Origin: Anaeramoeba flamelloides
Taxonomy: Eukaryota > Metamonada > Anaeramoebidae
DNA length: 64,000 nucleotides
Reading direction: 5' to 3'
Assembly (NCBI GenBank): GCA_027625915.1
Contig: JANTQA010000008.1
Location: 3,551,001 to 3,615,000 of the forward strand
Shown: positions 60,545 through 64,000 of the stretch, piece after piece
Numbering within the stretch: position 1 is the first letter of the stretch
How the letters are laid out: each line of letters starts with the position of its first letter
Made by a program: the position numbers and the translations under genes
Notes under the pieces: generated by a model
What the model was told of the DNA's origin: nothing
Database searches by the model: none
Seen by the model: only the letters and a program-made list of their open reading frames with translations

Positions 60545-61865
60545 AAAAAAATATTTTTTTTTGATTTTTCATTAGGTTTTTTTTAATTTTTGAAATGAAT
60601 TGAAAATTTAAATAAACTTTCGGTTTATTTCAAAAAGTAAAAAAAAACCTAGGACACTCGATAGATTTTACTAATAAAAAAGAAAACCTCAGTAAAAGCT
60701 AGGCACTTGACGGACACTTTACGTTAGGTTTTCCAAAATTTAAAAGAATGGAGAAAAATCATAGATTTTACTCTATTTTTTTAAATTCTGGAAAACCGCC
60801 GTTAGCTTTTCTTGAAATTTCTGTTTTATTAGTGAAGTGTTCTAGGTTTTTTTTACTTTTTGAAATAAACCGAAAATTTTAATAAATTTTCGGTTTATTT
60901 TAAAAAGTAAAAAAAAAACCAAACGAAAATCGATAGATTTTACGAATAAAAAAGAAAACCTCAAGAAAAGTTAGGCACTTGACTATCACTTCCAGTAGAT
61001 TTTTTTTAATTTTTGTTATAATAAAAGGAAAATTTGATGAAATTTGTATTCATTTCAATAAGTAAAAAAAATTGCTATTATTTTTTCCAGAATTTAAAAG
61101 AATTGAGCAAAATCTTTGATTTTTCTCTATTCTTTTGAATTCTGAAAAACCACTGTTAGTTTTTCTTGACTTTTCTGTTTATTTGTAAAGTGCTCTAGGA
61201 TTTTTTCACTTTTAGAAATAAACAGAAAATTTTAATAAATTTTCGGTTTATTTCAAAAAGTAAAAAAAAAACTTAACGAAAATCAATAGATTTAACAAAT
61301 AAAACAGAAAACCTCAAGAAAACTTAGACACTCTACCGCACTCTACTAACACTTTTCTTTAGGTTTTACAGAATTTAGTGGAATTGAGTAAAATCCAAGA
61401 TTTTTCTATACAGTAAGTTCCAGTTTAAGGCACAAACTGTGAACGAAAACTAAGGAACAAGAAAAATCCCAAATTGAATTAACAAATATCAGATTCTGGT
61501 AAAATATAATTGTTTCAACGAAAAAGAATCCAAAAAATTTAACTTGATTTGAGATTTTTTTGTGTTCTTATATTTTATTGAAATTTTGTGCCTTAAATTT
61601 GAAACTGACTATATTATTATATTAAATCCTGGAAAACCTAGGCACTCCACTTTTGGTATTTTTTACTTATTGAAATTTGAAGAAAATTCATCAAATTTTC
61701 CTTTTTAATTTCAAAAATTAAAAAAAAAAAAAAATAGCACGTGAAAGCATTCAATGGACACCTCACATTAGAGTTTCGAGGATTTAAAAGAATTGAGTAA
61801 AATCGGGGATTTACCTCTTTTATTTGGAACATTGGAAAACTTATGACACTGGAATAATTATTCGG
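60545..61865. repeat. palindrome cluster 4, interrupted by a MITE
   Basis: The longest cluster. It repeats the hairpin GAAATAAACCGAAAATTTTA / AATTTTCGGTTTATTT three times, and the hairpin CAGAATTTAAAAGAATTGAG with its complement several times. Complements of the tandem motif (GCACTTGACGGACACTTTAC; GACACTCTACCGCACTCTAC) and CCTAGGCACTCCAC are also present. MITE copy E (61411-61611) splits one hairpin module. Confidence 0.8.
61411..61611. mobile_element. MITE family M, copy E (inside palindrome cluster)
   Basis: Begins CAGTAAGTTCCAGTTTAAGG and ends AATTTGAAACTGACTA, flanked by TA. It is diverged but keeps the family's two-arm layout. It separates the halves of a GAATTGAGTAAAATC / TTAAATCCTGG module. 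Confidence 0.75.
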
Positions 61866-61890
61866 TGGAATTTTTATTTCTTATTTTTTA

Positions 61891-62093
61891 CAGTCAGTTC
61901 CACTTTTATGACACAAACTTCAACCAAATTTAAGAACAATTAAAATCTCCAATTAAGGTACAAAATTCAGATTCAAGTAAAATAAATTGTAAATTAAAAA
62001 AATTCAAAATTTTGAATTTTGTACCTTAATTTGAGATTTTTTTTTGTGCCTAAATTTACTTGTAAGTTTGTTCCTTAAAATTGGAACTGGCTG
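61891..62093. mobile_element. MITE family M, copy F
   Basis: Begins CAGTCAGTTCCACTTTTATG and ends AAAATTGGAACTGGCTG with TA on both sides. About 203 bp. It lies just 280 bp from copy E. Confidence 0.85.
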
Positions 62094-62214
62094 TAAATGA
62101 AAATATGATAAAATTTTGATAAAAAGTTATCAATATAATTAATATTTTAAATGTAATTGTTTTATTTATTCTTCAAGTTGGAAAACAGCCGTTTTATTAT
62201 TTTCAAAAAATGAA

Positions 62215-63066
62215 AAAAAAAATGAAAAAGAATTTTCAAATTTTAGAAATTTTTTCTTAAAAAATATTTTTCCTTATTCACAATAATCTTAATAACAATA
62301 CAAATCATTTTTATAGAATAAAAAAATTTATTTGGAAATTTGAGGATAAAATTACTTAAAATCCAAATATCCACTAGAAAATTTTATTTTGGAAAAATCA
62401 AATTTACTCTTTGAAAAAAAACACAATTTCTAAGTCAAAATTTGTAAATGACTTTAAAAATTTCATTTTTATAACTATCATTCTTCAAGAAAAATTAATA
62501 TTTTTCAATATCTTAAATATATAATTTAATTGGTTAACCAAAAGATTCATCTCAAAAAAAGAAAAAAAAATCTAAATACAGTCAGTTTCACTTTTAAGGC
62601 ACAAACTTACAACGAAATTTTAGGCACAAAAAAATCTCAAATTAAGGCACAAAATTTGTAATTTTTTTTTTTTACAATTTATTTTACTTGAATCTGAATT
62701 TTGTGCCTTAATTTCAGATTTTTTTTGTGCCTTAAATTTCGTTGAAAGTTTGTGCCTTAAAAGTGAAACTGTCTGTATTAATATTCCTGGTAAAAAAGAG
62801 TTGCTATTGTATAATAATGATAGAAATGGCAAGAAACAGGGTAAAAAATTTGTTATAATCTGAGAAATAAAATGAAGTTAAAGGTTTTCTACTTTATAAA
62901 AAATGAAAAAAAAAATAATTATAGCGAAAAAAAAATCTTTTATGAGGTTTCTTAGTAGATCAGACTTTTTTAACGCTTTAAATATATAAAATTAATAACT
63001 AGAGAATACTCTTCAATAAAATATATTCAAACTTTAACTTGTTTTTGTCGTGTAATGATCCCTTAA
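62215..63066 (+). repeat. 1.1-kb dispersed repeat family K, copy 3 (5'-truncated, split by MITE G)
   Basis: It corresponds to the part of copy 1 from about 30360 onward: TTTGAGGATAAAATTAC, GGTTAACCAAAAGATTCATC, then MITE G, then TTAATATTCCTGGTAAAAAA, and on to GATCCCTTAAA. A second, partial copy of its 3' end (CACTTGAAAATTTTC to GATTACAGATCC) follows at about 63090-63247. Confidence 0.75.
62579..62775. mobile_element. MITE family M, copy G (inside repeat K)
   Basis: 197 bp, beginning CAGTCAGTTTCACTTTTAAG and ending AAAAGTGAAACTGTCTG with TA on each side. It is almost identical in layout to copy D. Copies 1 and 2 of repeat K show the uninterrupted site, confirming a TA insertion. Confidence 0.93.
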
Positions 63067-63609
63067 ATTTATTTTTATTTTTCGAAGAAATATTGAAAAA
63101 AATTTTTTCTCACTTGAAAATTTTCTTTTCTGATGTTTCTTTGATGATCAGATTTTTTAAAACTTCGAGTAGAAAAAATTTGTAAGTAGATAATATCACC
63201 AATAAAATAATTTAAAATTATTCTCTGTTGTTGGAGATTACAGATCCAGTAAACCACAATTTTTTCTTAAAAATTCAAAAATAATAATCTATTTCGGATT
63301 TTTCATTAAGGTTCTATTAACTCTGATTTATAATTTATCCCAAGGTAATATAGTAATTCTGAACACAAGGGCATGATTAAACTCGATTATAGTAGCTTCA
63401 TTTACCAACTTTTGTAAAATGAGCTATCAATTTTAAAGAAATTTATTTTTAAAATTTTATCAAAACAAAATCAATGGATATAAACTATTTTTAATTGTTG
63501 AGAATATATATATCTATATATATATATATAATTTAATAAAATATCAAAAGAACTAATCTGTCAAAAATTTGATAAAATACAATTTTGCAAAAAGGGATAC
63601 ATAAAAAAA

Positions 63610-64000
63610 AAGAATGAATAAGAATATCTAATTGTTTTAAAATGTTCAGAAAATTATTTTTACACTTGATTAATAATCCAAATGAAGAAATAATTAATTT
63701 TATTTCAAGAAATATTTTATTTATATATAAATCCGAAAATGAATTAATTCCTTAAAATTATAAAACACTATCAATTAATAATATTTTGACTATATTCTTT
63801 CTAAAACTTATTTAAAAGGGTTTAAATTTATCTTTAAATCTTGTTTGGGATTCTTAATTTGGTATTTTAAAAAAATTAGAGTAGAGAATAATTATTTTAA
63901 ATTTATGTTTAGAACTGAAAAAACTCAAAATAACAATAAATATAAAGAATTTTTTATTGTGAAATCGATATTAAAAAATTTTATACACGATTCTTCATAT
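63610..64000 (+). mobile_element. possible LINE fragment running off the right edge
   Basis: Weak evidence. One + strand frame gives NEEIINFISRNILFIYKSEN followed by NYKTLSINNILT, which is reminiscent of the start of a LINE RT domain. Another frame further right gives VENNYFKFMFRTEKTQ and FFIVKSILKNFIHDSS. Frames are broken and no catalytic motif is in view. Confidence 0.3.

Larger units (their letters stand above)
58902..64000. other. gene-free repeat region at the right end
   Basis: About 5 kb with no supported host gene. It holds a small inverted repeat (59182-59279), a possible hAT-type terminus at 59778, a coding remnant shared with the composite elements (60288-60497) and palindrome cluster 4. 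Three MITE copies, a truncated family K repeat, a TA microsatellite (63505-63531) and a doubtful LINE-like stretch at the edge complete it. Confidence 0.6.

Noticed and set aside
1-64000. Organellar or bacterial origin suggested by the high AT content
   Set aside because: Spliced GT-AG introns, LINEs, a pol III tRNA gene with T-run terminator and eukaryote-specific proteins (Rab, Vps16, Furry, RGS) show nuclear DNA.

Overview
The window is nuclear DNA from a very AT-rich, repeat-laden protist. It has spliced GT-AG introns (about 100 nt to 4.5 kb), standard stop codons, long homopolymeric A and T tracts in non-coding DNA, and Asn/Ser/Asp/Lys-rich low-complexity inserts in proteins. An amoeboid or flagellate lineage (for example Anaeramoebae or an amoebozoan) fits this style, but the sequence alone does not fix the taxon.

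Five host protein genes and one tRNA gene can be supported. In order: a Rab11-type GTPase (+, 4979-10807, six exons, one of 15 nt and one of 26 nt); the HOPS/CORVET subunit Vps16 (+, 15272-20070, two exons); a large secreted-type single-pass membrane protein with 16 cadherin/dystroglycan-like repeats, each normally carrying a cysteine pair (+, 23309-29536, two exons); a Furry/Tao3/MOR2 cell-morphogenesis scaffold (+, 33212-44399, three exons, with one apparent frame change in an A22 run); a PAS-like/coiled-coil/RGS/DUF547 signalling protein (-, 45465-55815, four exons); and tRNA-Leu(UAA) (+, 58813-58892). Rab11 and Vps16 are both membrane-traffic genes and the Furry and RGS proteins both act in signalling to morphology or the cytoskeleton. 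I see no operon-like logic, and the proximity may be chance.

Most of the remaining DNA is old transposable material. There are at least three degraded non-LTR retrotransposon (LINE) copies (200-1830, 8260-8880, 16520-17495) and a doubtful fourth at the right edge. Seven copies of a ~200-bp near-palindromic MITE with CAGTCAGTTTCAC termini and TA target duplications (Tc1/mariner style) are present. A pair of possible tRNA-like SINEs, several 0.3-1.1 kb dispersed repeat families, and clusters of short palindromic modules carrying a GTGCCGTCAA tandem motif fill much of the rest. Nesting gives relative ages: the MITE lies inside a LINE, inside a 1.1-kb repeat and inside a palindrome cluster. The long introns of Rab11, Vps16, Furry and the RGS gene are all filled with these elements.

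The best candidates for something not yet described are the palindrome-cluster elements, which recur downstream of coding remnants and in introns of adjacent genes, and the PAS/RGS/DUF547 domain combination. All assignments come from reading motifs by eye; no search was run.
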